Shown: piece by piece, positions 42,562-49,894 of the stretch
Numbering within the stretch: position 1 is the first letter of the stretch
Layout of the letters: each line of letters begins with the position of its first letter
Assembly: GCA_022823775.1 (NCBI GenBank)
Contig: JAJEHI010000045.1
Location: forward strand, 1 to 49,894
Length of the DNA stretch: 49,894 nucleotides
Origin: Defluviicoccus sp.
Lineage (GTDB): Bacteria; Pseudomonadota; Alphaproteobacteria; MPNO01
Direction of reading: 5' to 3'
Notes under the pieces: model-generated
What the model saw: only the letters and a program-made list of their open reading frames with translations
Told to the model about the DNA's origin: nothing
Database searches by the model: none
Program-made: the position numbers and the translations under genes

Positions 42562-43107
42562 TCAAGCGCCGTCGCGGGCGCCGGCCTCGAGTCGCGCCGA
42601 TCCGGGTTCCCCGGAACGGCGGCCGAAATGGCGCACCAGCGCGAGCAGGACGTAAAGCGCCATCGCGGCGAGGCCGACGGTCAGGAACCAGCGGCTGGGC
42701 CAGACCGCGACAAGGTCGACCGAGGTCTCCCACGCCTCCCCTTCCCGGGTCCGGCGAACCGCCTCGACGCCGGTGTGGTAGATGAAGAACAGCAGGTACA
42801 GGAGCGTCACCAGCCCGGCGCAACCCACCAGGGCGGCGAGCGGGCGGCCGCTCAGCCGCGCGGTGAAGAGCTCGACGATCAGGTGCCCTTCCGCGAAGGT
42901 CACATAGGCCAGGGGCAGGAACACCACCGCCACCATGTAATAGGCAGCGACGATCTCGGTGGTCCCGTCGATCGGGTCGTTGAACAGGTACTTGGTGGCG
43001 ACGTCGGCCACGATGTGCAGCATCATCAGGACCATCGCCACGCCGCCGGCGACCGCGAGACCCTCGCCGAGTTTCCTGAGGGGACGCTCGAGCTGGAACG
43101 ACGCCAT
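42562..43107 (-). CDS. TRAP transporter small permease (DctQ family), second set
   Basis: This 181-residue protein has four membrane helices and DctQ character (MMLHIVADVATKYLFNDPID). The ATG at 43107 is preferred over the one at 43134 because GGGGAGGG lies just upstream of it. It precedes the DctM gene by 15 bases and faces the DctP gene across a 166-base divergent spacer, which must contain both promoters. Confidence 0.92.
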   Translation of the reverse strand: MASFQLERPLRKLGEGLAVAGGVAMVLMMLHIVADVATKYLFNDPIDGTTEIVAAYYMVAVVFLPLAYVTFAEGHLIVELFTARLSGRPLAALVGCAGLVTLLYLLFFIYHTGVEAVRRTREGEAWETSVDLVAVWPSRWFLTVGLAAMALYVLLALVRHFGRRSGEPGSARLEAGARDGA

Positions 43108-43273
43108 GCCGCCCTCCCCGTTGCGGGCCGCCACACTGTCGGCAATCGACGTACGAGGTCAAGCTCGGCCCCGGCGGCGGGAAATTGGACTTGGACGCCC
43201 GGCGGCCCGGCCGATAGAGTCGGAAACGAACGCCAAGATGTCCGGATAACGACAACCGACAGGGGGATGAAAG

Positions 43274-44395
43274 ATGTTGAGACGAGCGATTTTCGCGGCG
43301 CCTCTTGCCGCCGCGCTGGCCTTCGCGGCGCAGCCCGTGTCGGCCGCCGAATACGTTTACGGATCGTGGAACGGCCCGAAGAACGTGGTGCTGACCCAGG
43401 GCGTCGCACCCTATCTCAAGGCGGTGACCGCGGAGACCGGCGGCTCGCTCAAGTGGAAGCTGCTGGCGGGCGCGCAGCTGTTCGGCGGCCGCGCGACGCT
43501 GGCCGGCATCCGCGACCGCGTCGCCGACGCCGGCGGGCCGGTGATTCCCGCGTTCACCCGGAAGGAGCTGCGCGCGGCCAACGTGGTTTACGACCTGATC
43601 AACGCGTCGGTCTCGCCGGTCGTCATGGCCGGTGCGGTGGCGGAGACCTATCACCTCGGCTGCCCGGCCTGTAAGGGCGATTTCTCCAAGAACAACGCGC
43701 TGTTCCTCGCCAACTATGCGTCGACGCGGTTCAACCTCCTCTGCCGCGCGCCGATTACCAAGGCATCCGACATGAAAGGCCGCCGGGTCCGCGTCGTCGG
43801 CGCGCTCGGCCGCTTCCTCAAGTCGCTCGGCGCCGTTCCGGTGGGCGGAAGCCCCGCCAAGGCGGTCCAGGCGATCCAGCGTGGCAATCTCGACTGCATC
43901 GCCGGGCCGATCAGCTGGCTGCAGTCCTTCGGCCTCTGGGACCTCACCAAGCACGTCCTCGACGCGCATCTCGCCATCCAGCCGACGCCCTCGGCCATGG
44001 TGGTCAACCGGGACGCCTGGAAGGCGCTGTCGAAGTCCGAGAGGACGGCGATGATCAAGCACGCCCCCGGCCTGATCGCCAACATCACGATCCGGGGCTA
44101 CATGGCCGAGGACGGGGAGGTGCGCGCCGAGGCGAAGAAGCGCGGCGTCACCATCACCGTCGAGGACGGCTCGATGGGTCCCGCCTTCGAGGCCTACAAG
44201 AAGAAGGAGCTCGAGATCGTTCCCGCGCTGGCGATGAAGGACGGGGTCGAGGCGGCGGACTCGATTGTCAAAACCCACCTCGCCAACGTCGCTAAGTGGG
44301 AGAAGATCCACGCGAAGATCGGCGACGACGCCGACAAGTTCGCGCAATCGCTCTGGGACGAGGTGTTCAGCAAGCTCGATCCCGACAAGATCTAG
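43274..44395 (+). CDS. TRAP transporter substrate-binding protein (DctP family), second set
   Basis: This 373-residue protein has a signal peptide (MLRRAIFAAPLAAALAFAA, cut near VSA-AE) and the DctP fold: SDMKGRRVRVVGALGRFLKS with the key Arg residues, SPAKAVQAIQRGNLDC. Two Cys near residue 135 (GCPACKG) are unusual for the family and might form a disulfide. GGGGGATG precedes the ATG. It is transcribed away from its DctQM partners and followed by a strong hairpin and a monooxygenase gene. Confidence 0.93.
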   Translation: MLRRAIFAAPLAAALAFAAQPVSAAEYVYGSWNGPKNVVLTQGVAPYLKAVTAETGGSLKWKLLAGAQLFGGRATLAGIRDRVADAGGPVIPAFTRKELRAANVVYDLINASVSPVVMAGAVAETYHLGCPACKGDFSKNNALFLANYASTRFNLLCRAPITKASDMKGRRVRVVGALGRFLKSLGAVPVGGSPAKAVQAIQRGNLDCIAGPISWLQSFGLWDLTKHVLDAHLAIQPTPSAMVVNRDAWKALSKSERTAMIKHAPGLIANITIRGYMAEDGEVRAEAKKRGVTITVEDGSMGPAFEAYKKKELEIVPALAMKDGVEAADSIVKTHLANVAKWEKIHAKIGDDADKFAQSLWDEVFSKLDPDKI

Positions 44396-44405
44396 GTCGG
44401 GCCGG

Positions 44406-44432
44406 GGCACGGCGGGCATCGCCCGCCGTGCC
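44406..44432 (+). terminator. Strong hairpin between the DctP and monooxygenase genes
   Basis: GGCACGGCGGGC and GCCCGCCGTGCC are perfect 12-bp arms with a 3-base loop, starting 10 bases past the DctP stop. There is no T-run, so it is more likely a transcript-protecting or attenuating hairpin than a full intrinsic terminator. Confidence 0.55.
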
Positions 44433-44473
44433 GCCGATCCGGGCGCGCCGGAGCGTCCCGCGAGAGGGCCGAC

Positions 44474-45508
44474 ATGACCGGGACGCCCTTCCGTGATATC
44501 GAGATCGGGCTCTACAGCGTCTCCGCCACCGCCGATAACCGCGAGGTGGCGCGGAAGGCGGAAGCGCGCGGGTTCCGCCGGCTGTGGCTCGCCGAGGATC
44601 ACCATAGCCGCGACATTTTCGTGCAGGCCACCGCGATCGGCACGGCGACCGGGTCGATCGAAATCGGGCTCGGAATCGTCAACCCCTATACGAGGCATCC
44701 GGCCCAGATCGCCATGGCGGTCGCCGACCTGGAGGAGTTGGCCGGGCCTCGTTTCATTCTCGGGCTGGGCGCAGGCTGGTCGTCGATCGCCGCCCACGGG
44801 CTGGAAAACCCCCGCCCGATCGCCGCGTTGAGGGAGGCCGCGGCCATCTGCCGGGGCATGCTGCGCGGAGAGCGCGTGGAATTCGACGGCGCGCTCTACC
44901 GCCTGCCCTCTCCCGGCGCACGGCTGACTTTCGCGCCGCCCCGGCCCGACGTGCCGCTCTATATCGGCTCGATGGGGCCGCGCACGCTGAAGATGGCGGC
45001 TCCGACGGCCGACGGCGTTTTCTTCAGCGTCTTCACAAGCCCGTCCTTCGCGGAACACTGCCTCGGCCACGTGCGCGAGGCGCTCGACGGCACCGGGCGC
45101 AAGATCGAGGACATCGACGTCGCTTGCTACATAATCTTCTCCGTCGACGAGGACGGCGATGCCGCGCGGGCCGCGGCCAAGGGGCTGATCGCCCATTACT
45201 TGATGCGGATTCCGGACACGATCCGCTTCGAATTCGCTGGGCTCGACGTTGCCCGCATGCAATCCGTGCAGGCCGGACTCCGGTCGGCCTTCGCCGAAAA
45301 CCGGCTGGAACGAGCGGTCGCCGCCCTGGACGACGACGTGGTCGCCGCGCTCGCGGTGGCGGGCACCCCCGAGGAATGCGTCGAAGGCCTGAAACGCTAT
45401 GCCGCCGCGGGGCTGAAGACTCCCGTGCTCTACCAGGTCCTGGGCCCCGACCGGCTGGCATCCGTCGACCTGATCGCCGACCGCATCCGCCCCGGGCTTG
45501 CCGGCTGA
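44474..45508 (+). CDS. LLM-class flavin-dependent oxidoreductase
   Basis: This 344-residue protein has the luciferase-like monooxygenase barrel: FRRLWLAEDHH, ATGSIEIGLGIVNPYTRHPAQIA, RFILGLGAGWS and VPLYIGSMGPRTLKMAAP. This branch resembles F420-dependent methylenetetrahydromethanopterin reductase-like enzymes, but FMN or F420 cannot be decided from sequence. It would oxidise or cleave a small organic molecule, plausibly the solute brought in by the adjacent TRAP system. GAGAGGG precedes the ATG. It is 78 bases downstream of the DctP gene. Confidence 0.9.
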   Translation: MTGTPFRDIEIGLYSVSATADNREVARKAEARGFRRLWLAEDHHSRDIFVQATAIGTATGSIEIGLGIVNPYTRHPAQIAMAVADLEELAGPRFILGLGAGWSSIAAHGLENPRPIAALREAAAICRGMLRGERVEFDGALYRLPSPGARLTFAPPRPDVPLYIGSMGPRTLKMAAPTADGVFFSVFTSPSFAEHCLGHVREALDGTGRKIEDIDVACYIIFSVDEDGDAARAAAKGLIAHYLMRIPDTIRFEFAGLDVARMQSVQAGLRSAFAENRLERAVAALDDDVVAALAVAGTPEECVEGLKRYAAAGLKTPVLYQVLGPDRLASVDLIADRIRPGLAG

Positions 45509-45590
45509 AACGGCGGTTCGGAGGGCGGCCGAACCCCGCGCCTGCATCGATGTCCTCGACCGCGCCGGTGCCGTACGCAAGCCGATCGGA

Positions 45591-45845
45591 TGGGAAACCC
45601 GGCTCGATACGCGCGAATTCGGGATCGGCTCCTTGTTCCCGGTCGTCGGCGTCGAACAGGTCTTCCGGCAGGCGGAGGTGTCCCGATGGCGCGGCCTCGC
45701 GATCCGCGGCGCCCGGCGGCGGGACCGGGAGGGCCTGAGGTTCGCGGCCCTTCGCGATAAGGATTTCCTCGCCGTTCCGGGCTCGTGCCGGGGGTTCCGA
45801 AAAGTGCGCGCGGGCTTCCGCGATCCTGTCTGAGGCCGCGGGCAT
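45591..45845 (-). pseudogene. Antitoxin-like (Phd/YefM-type) remnant
   Basis: About 85 minus-strand codons read RIAEARAHFSEPPARARNGE, EILIAKGREPQALPVPP, then GHLRLPEDLFDADD. This parallels the Phd/YefM pattern (EAKxHFSELLxRAxxGEEIxIAKxGKPxAxLVP followed by an LPEDF-like tail). Pro replaces conserved Leu twice, no stop follows at the expected length, and no toxin gene is beside it, so it looks decayed. The rest of 45509-45938 shows no other gene. Confidence 0.45.
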
Positions 45846-45938
45846 GTCGGTCCCCGGTTCGACGCGCCCGCTCTGTGCGGTTCCCAATTCGACGTACACC
45901 GTACCTGGCCATAACCGGGTGCCGGCCGCGAACGGCGG

Positions 45939-47399
45939 CTACGCGTCGCGGCGCTTCAGCTTCCGGAGCACCGGAGGGACGAGATCGGGGAGGTCCTCGG
46001 CGATCAGGCCGGGTCCGAATGCGGCGGCCGCCTCGCCGTGTATCCAGGCGGCGGCCGCGGCGGCCTCGAAAGGGGGCAGCCCCTGGGCGAGGAGGCCGAG
46101 CGCGAGACCCGCCAGCACGTCGCCGGCCCCGGCGGTCGCGAGGTCGGGCGGCGCGTTTGCGTTGATCGCGATGCGCCCGTCGGGCGCCGCTATCGCCGTG
46201 TCGACGCCTTTCAGCAGGACTACGGCCCCGGACAGCGCCGCCGCTCTCCGCGTCCGCGCCGGCCTGTCTCCCGTGGAATCGAACAGGCGCGCGAACTCGC
46301 CTTCGTGCGGGGTGAGGATCGCGGGCGTCCTGCCGACCGAAGCGAACAGGGTCCGGGGAGAGGTGGAAAATGCGGTCAGCGCATCCGCGTCGAGCACCAC
46401 GGGTTTCCGGGCGCCAAGGGCCAGCAGCGCGGTGAGCCGGGTTTCGTCGGACACCCCCGCCCCCGGCCCGACCAGGGCCGCGCTCCGCCTCGGGTCTTCG
46501 AGGTAGGCGGCGAATGCCTCCGGACCGCGGGACGGGACGACCAGCGGGCCGACGAGGCTGGCCGCGTAGATCGCCCGCGCCTCCTCGCGGCAAAGAACGC
46601 TGACCATTCCGGCGCCGATGCGCATTGCCGCGCGCGCGGCGAGCCTGGCGGCGCCGGTCATTTCTCTGCCGCCGGCGACGACGGCGTGGCCGCGGCTGTA
46701 CTTGTGGTCGCCCGGCCGCGGCCAGCGGAGCGCGCCGGACCACAGGCCGGGCTCGTTGGCGAAGGCGGCGGGGCGGATTTCGTCCAGTACGGACGACGGA
46801 ATCCCGATGTCCGCCACCTGAATTTCACCCATAGAAAACCGTGCTGGATCAATAAGATGTCCCGGTTTTCTACGAAAAAAGGTTACGGTGAGAGCGGCCT
46901 TCGGCGCGATGCCCCGGATTTTGCCCGTATTTCCGTCCACGCCGCTCGGCACGTCGACGGCCACGCAGGGGCGGTCCCCGATCGCCTCGATCGCGGCGCG
47001 CGCCTCGCCGTCGACCTCGCGGACCAGCCCGGCGCCGAAAATCGCGTCCACGACAAGATCCGCGTCGGCGACCGCGCCGGCCGACAAAGGTTCGACCGGC
47101 CCGGTCCAGCGTTCCGCGTTGATCCTGGCATCGCCCTTCAGCCGATCGCGTTCGCCCAGCAGCGCGACCCTGACCGGCCAGCCCCGCCCCGCCAGCAGGC
47201 GGGCGATGACGAACCCGTCGCCGCCGTTGTTGCCGGGGCCGCACAGCACCGTCGTCGGTCGGCTCGCCCAGCGGATACAGATCCGGTCCGCGACCGCGCG
47301 CCCCGCCGCCTCCATCAGCTCTAGTCCGGGAGTACCGCCGGCGATGGCGAGCGCGTCCGCCCGCGACATCTCCTCGACGGTCAGCAGTTCGGCGGCCAT
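45939..47399 (-). CDS. nnr: Bifunctional NAD(P)H-hydrate epimerase/ADP-dependent dehydratase
   Basis: This 486-residue protein is the usual fusion that repairs damaged NAD(P)HX. The N-terminal epimerase (YjeF_N) has GPGNNGGDG (54-62) and VDVPSGVDG. The C-terminal ribokinase-like dehydratase has HKYSRGHAVVAGG, VGPGAG, TPHEGEF and the ATP-site TAGAGDVLAG. It is a housekeeping enzyme. The start is at 47399; its ribosome binding site overlaps the end of the isochorismatase-type gene, which ends 19 bases upstream, so it may be the third gene of that transcript. Confidence 0.96.
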   Translation of the reverse strand: MAAELLTVEEMSRADALAIAGGTPGLELMEAAGRAVADRICIRWASRPTTVLCGPGNNGGDGFVIARLLAGRGWPVRVALLGERDRLKGDARINAERWTGPVEPLSAGAVADADLVVDAIFGAGLVREVDGEARAAIEAIGDRPCVAVDVPSGVDGNTGKIRGIAPKAALTVTFFRRKPGHLIDPARFSMGEIQVADIGIPSSVLDEIRPAAFANEPGLWSGALRWPRPGDHKYSRGHAVVAGGREMTGAARLAARAAMRIGAGMVSVLCREEARAIYAASLVGPLVVPSRGPEAFAAYLEDPRRSAALVGPGAGVSDETRLTALLALGARKPVVLDADALTAFSTSPRTLFASVGRTPAILTPHEGEFARLFDSTGDRPARTRRAAALSGAVVLLKGVDTAIAAPDGRIAINANAPPDLATAGAGDVLAGLALGLLAQGLPPFEAAAAAAWIHGEAAAAFGPGLIAEDLPDLVPPVLRKLKRRDA

Positions 47400-47418
47400 C
47401 GGCCCTTCCCCGGCGCGG

Positions 47419-48114
47419 TCAGGCGGCGGTTTCGCTGCTTTCGCGGCGGGCGAGCTCTTCCAGCACCTCGTCCAGCGTCATCACGTCGGCATATTTGTGG
47501 TGCAGGTCGAACAGCGCGATCTTGTGGATCAGCTCGGCGCGGTCGAACACGCATTCCTCGACCACCGTCGCGTGGTAGCCGTTCGAATAGGCGTCGACCG
47601 TCGAGGCCCGCACGCAGCCCGACGTCGAATCGCCGCAGATCAGAACGCTGTCGACGCCGAGCCGGGTGAGGTGGGCGACCAGCGGCGTTCCGTAGAACGC
47701 GCTCGCCCTCTCCTTTTCGATCAGCAGGTCGCCCGGGCGCGGCGAGAACGCCTCGTAGATTTCGTAGTCGTCGCCGGACCCGGTGCCGACCTGGCGGTTG
47801 GTGGCGGTTACGCTGCCCCGCCGGGTCGCCGCGGTGGTGTAGATCACCGGCAGTCCGAGCGCCCGGGCGGCCGCGAACAGTCTCTTGGTAGGCTCGATGG
47901 CGGCATGGGCGAATACACCGCAGGCGCTTGGATAGCGGTCGATCAGCTCGTTGACCGGCTTCGCGCCGCCGCGGAAGACCAGCTTGTAGAGGTCGATCGC
48001 GAGCAGCGCCGGGTTCCGCCCGATATAAACCTCGCGGCGGTAGGCGGCGTAGATCTCCAGCACGTCGGCCGGGATCGCGTCTTTCCAGCAATGGTCTTCG
48101 AAATCGCGGGCCAT
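47419..48114 (-). CDS. Isochorismatase-family hydrolase, N-carbamoylsarcosine amidase-like
   Basis: This 231-residue cysteine hydrolase shows the catalytic triad Asp41 (LAIDLYK), Lys134 (LIEKERASAFYGT) and Cys167 (STSGCVRAST). The spacing (93 and 33) equals that known for N-carbamoylsarcosine amidohydrolase (Asp51, Lys144, Cys177). It should cleave a carbamoyl or simple amide from a small substrate, releasing ammonia. The ATG at 48114 follows GAGGGAGGAG and overlaps the stop of the upstream gene (TGATG), so translation is coupled. Confidence 0.9.
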   Translation of the reverse strand: MARDFEDHCWKDAIPADVLEIYAAYRREVYIGRNPALLAIDLYKLVFRGGAKPVNELIDRYPSACGVFAHAAIEPTKRLFAAARALGLPVIYTTAATRRGSVTATNRQVGTGSGDDYEIYEAFSPRPGDLLIEKERASAFYGTPLVAHLTRLGVDSVLICGDSTSGCVRASTVDAYSNGYHATVVEECVFDRAELIHKIALFDLHHKYADVMTLDEVLEELARRESSETAA

Positions 48115-48413
48115 CAGGCTCCTCCCTCTCTCTTGCGCAGCTCGTCCATGCGCCGGGCGAGCTCGTCCTCGCCGATCACGTTCTTCTCCGCGAGCGCCTT
48201 CGCCATGGCGGTTATGCGAAGCTCGTGATAGCCGAGCCGCGCATATTCCGCCGGCCCGAGCTCCTCGATCCGGCGGCGCTGCTCGTGAAGGCAGTAGCGC
48301 GAGTCGATCAGCGAGCGCAGCGCCTCGGCCAGCCGCGCCCATGCGGGGGTGGCCTTGACCGTCCTGTCAACGGGCCCCGCGACCATGCCGCCGATGTCGT
48401 GATGGGATCGCAT
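48114..48413 (-). CDS. Small protein resembling the N-terminal domain of nitrile hydratase beta
   Basis: This 99-residue protein begins HHDIGGM, like the xHDVGGM start of nitrile hydratase beta subunits. It contains RRRIEELGPAEYARLGYHELRITAMAKALAEKNVI, shown here as residues about 46-80, which parallels the family's PxEYLxxxYYExWLxALExLLVEKGVI. The C-terminal SH3-like half is missing and no alpha subunit or metal-binding Cys motif is near. It may be an accessory or partner subunit of the overlapping amidase-type hydrolase. A role is not proven. Confidence 0.6.
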   Translation of the reverse strand: MRSHHDIGGMVAGPVDRTVKATPAWARLAEALRSLIDSRYCLHEQRRRIEELGPAEYARLGYHELRITAMAKALAEKNVIGEDELARRMDELRKREGGA

Positions 48414-48523
48414 GCGTTTCAGTCTCCCAAATCCCCTGGCGCGGGTCGATACCCGACGGTCGGGCGATTCCGCCGCCTTGCGTCGCTCCCGGTTTCCCTA
48501 TAGGCCGAACACAGGAGGCCGAG

Positions 48524-49696
48524 ATGACGACCAGGATCGCCAGAATCGAGACGGTGCAGGTATCCCTGCCGACGCGGCGCGAGCACAAGTGGACCGGGCT
48601 TACCGAGCCCATCGGCGGCTACATCCTGGTCCGGATGGAAGGCGAGAACGGGCTCGTCGGCTGGGGAGAGGCGCCGGCTCTGAAGGACTGGGGCGGCGAT
48701 TACGGCCGCTATTTCGGAGAATCGCCCGCCACGGCCCGGCTCGTGATCGAAACCTATCTGGCGCCGGCGGTCGTCGGACGCGACCCGGCGCAGCCGGCGC
48801 TCCTGCACGGCGCCATGGATGCCGCGATCAAGGGCTATCCCTATGCCAAGGGCGCGGTCGAGATGGCGGCCTACGACCTCGCCGGCCGCACATACGGCGT
48901 TCCCGTGCACCGTCTCCTCGGCGGCAAGGTGCGGGACGCCGTCCCGATCACCCATTCGATCGGGCTGCTTCCGATCGACGAGGCGGTCGAGGAATGCAGG
49001 ATCGTGGTCGCCGAAGGCATCAAGACGATCAAGATCAAGGTCGGAGTCGATCCCGAGCGCGACGTCGAGATCGTCCGCCGCATCCGCGAGGCGGTGGGAC
49101 CCGCGACGAGGCTCTGCGTCGACGCGAATTGCGGCTATCGCACGCCCTACGAGGCGGTCAGGATCATCCGCCGAATGGAGCCCGCCGACCTGATCTACGC
49201 CGAACAGCCGGTCGAGGGGATCGACGGCCTCGCCGAGGTGAAGCGCGGCATCGGCGTGCCGCTGATGGCGGACGAAAGCGCGTGGAACGCCCGCGACGTG
49301 CTGGAGATCGCCGAACGGCGCGCGGCCGACATCGTCTCGATCTACACCACCAAGCCGGGCGGGCTTTACCGGGCGATGCAGGTCGCCGCGGTGGCGCGCG
49401 CGGCGGGGCTGATCTCCAACGTCAACGGCTCGGTCGAGACCGGTGTCGGCAACCTCGCCAACCTCCAGCTCGCCGCCGCCGCCGAAGCGGTGGTGCTGAG
49501 CTGCGTGGTGCCGGTCTCGATGCCGGCGGAACACCGCGCGGGGCGGATCGGCGGGGTCTATTACGTCGACGACCTGATCGCGGAGCCGCTCGCCCATGTC
49601 GACGGCGCGGTCCCGGTCCCGACGGGTCCCGGAATGGGGGTCGATATCGACGAGGCCAAGATCGAACGCTACCGCGTGGAGGCGGGCGATGCGTGA
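48524..49696 (+). CDS. Enolase-superfamily enzyme (mandelate racemase/muconate lactonizing type)
   Basis: This 390-residue protein has the muconate-lactonizing-subgroup catalytic set: Lys170-x-Lys172 in IKIKVG, metal ligands Asp200 (VDANCGY), Glu227 (AEQPVEG) and Asp250 (MADES), and Lys277 (TTKPGG). These enzymes abstract a proton next to a carboxylate, giving cycloisomerase, racemase or dehydratase reactions; the substrate is unknown. AGGAGG precedes the ATG. It is divergent from the amidase operon and overlaps the next gene by 8 bases. Confidence 0.93.
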   Translation: MTTRIARIETVQVSLPTRREHKWTGLTEPIGGYILVRMEGENGLVGWGEAPALKDWGGDYGRYFGESPATARLVIETYLAPAVVGRDPAQPALLHGAMDAAIKGYPYAKGAVEMAAYDLAGRTYGVPVHRLLGGKVRDAVPITHSIGLLPIDEAVEECRIVVAEGIKTIKIKVGVDPERDVEIVRRIREAVGPATRLCVDANCGYRTPYEAVRIIRRMEPADLIYAEQPVEGIDGLAEVKRGIGVPLMADESAWNARDVLEIAERRAADIVSIYTTKPGGLYRAMQVAAVARAAGLISNVNGSVETGVGNLANLQLAAAAEAVVLSCVVPVSMPAEHRAGRIGGVYYVDDLIAEPLAHVDGAVPVPTGPGMGVDIDEAKIERYRVEAGDA

Positions 49697-49894
49697 GGAT
49701 GTCGTAAGCCGCCTGCGGGAGGAGATGGAGCGCGCCGGGCTGGACGCGGTCGTCGCGGTCTCGCCGGAGAATTTCGGTTACGTCGCGGGATTCGTCGTTC
49801 CCTCCCAGCCGATCATGCGCTGGCGCCATGCGATGGCGGTCGTCGGAAAGAGCGAAACCGCCTATGTCTGCGTCGATATGGAGGAGACCACCGT
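49689..49894 (+). CDS. M24 peptidase/creatinase-family protein, 5' end only
   Basis: The first 68 residues are present (MREDVVSRLREEMERAGLDA, then SPENFGYVAGFVVPSQ). This pattern is that of the N-terminal creatinase/prolidase domain of M24 enzymes, with the NFGYVAG segment typical. The metal-binding catalytic domain lies beyond the window end. The ATG at 49689 overlaps the stop of the enolase-superfamily gene (GATGCGTGA), so the two are co-translated. Peptidase, creatinase and DddP-like lyase functions all remain possible. Confidence 0.8.
   Translation, partial: MREDVVSRLREEMERAGLDAVVAVSPENFGYVAGFVVPSQPIMRWRHAMAVVGKSETAYVCVDMEETT

Noticed and set aside
41185-43674. An 829-codon plus-strand open frame
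   Set aside because: It is antisense to the well-supported DctM and DctQ genes and very rich in Asp, Arg and His, typical of a shadow frame.
42548-45580. A 1010-codon minus-strand open frame
   Set aside because: It overlaps the DctQ, DctP and monooxygenase genes, all with clear families; its translation has no domain and biased composition.

Overview
The window is a high-G+C (about two thirds by eye) chromosomal segment of an alphaproteobacterium. This is inferred from the housekeeping genes tig, clpP, clpX, lon and hupB, a bfr/bfd pair, three tRNA genes, and an unusual wealth of TRAP-type carboxylate transporters mixed with LysR regulators and catabolic enzymes. No ribosomal RNA, integrase, transposase or CRISPR array was seen.

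Layout. 1-2.4 kb: end of an unknown gene, a bipartite palindromic repeat, and a divergent pair (MetE-barrel protein, phytanoyl-CoA dioxygenase family protein). 2.4-7.0 kb: tRNA-Asp, tRNA-Val, then hupB, lon and clpX on the minus strand. 7.3-22.3 kb: a block of accessory genes lying between clpX and clpP, which are normally adjacent: a LysR regulator, an outer-membrane barrel protein with a Tat-exported vanadium haloperoxidase, YciI and gamma-glutamylcyclotransferase proteins, a nuclease-like domain reading in frame into an arylsulfotransferase, a Fic protein with palindromes at its promoter, an SMR pump, and a TAXI-TRAP transporter with a thiamine-diphosphate enzyme under a divergent LysR regulator. 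22.3-25.2 kb: clpP, tig, tRNA-Leu, bacterioferritin and its ferredoxin.

25.2-30.1 kb: a homodimeric pyruvate-dehydrogenase-E1-like enzyme divergent from an Lrp regulator, then a G+C-poor DUF2806 gene bounded by two 247-bp copies of the lrp 3' end and a broken dehydrogenase gene. 30.1-33.1 kb: a DctPQM TRAP operon. 33.1-35.0 kb: gene debris and a lipoprotein. 35.0-41.1 kb: a dipeptide/oligopeptide-type ABC importer whose last ATPase gene runs in frame into a short-chain dehydrogenase. 41.2-45.5 kb: a second DctPQM set split over divergent strands plus a luciferase-like monooxygenase. 45.5-49.9 kb: antitoxin-like remnant, NAD(P)HX repair enzyme, an operon of a nitrile-hydratase-beta-like protein and an N-carbamoylsarcosine-amidase-like hydrolase, then an enolase-superfamily enzyme overlapping an M24 peptidase/creatinase-family gene cut by the window end.

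The coherent theme is scavenging of small organic acids and amides: five uptake or regulator-linked catabolic modules sit around a conserved protein-quality-control core. The most unusual signals are the split clp cluster, the duplicated lrp tail around the DUF2806 gene, two in-frame joins of unrelated genes, the paired palindromes over the fic ribosome binding site, and the haloperoxidase/porin pair. No claim is made for a wholly new system.
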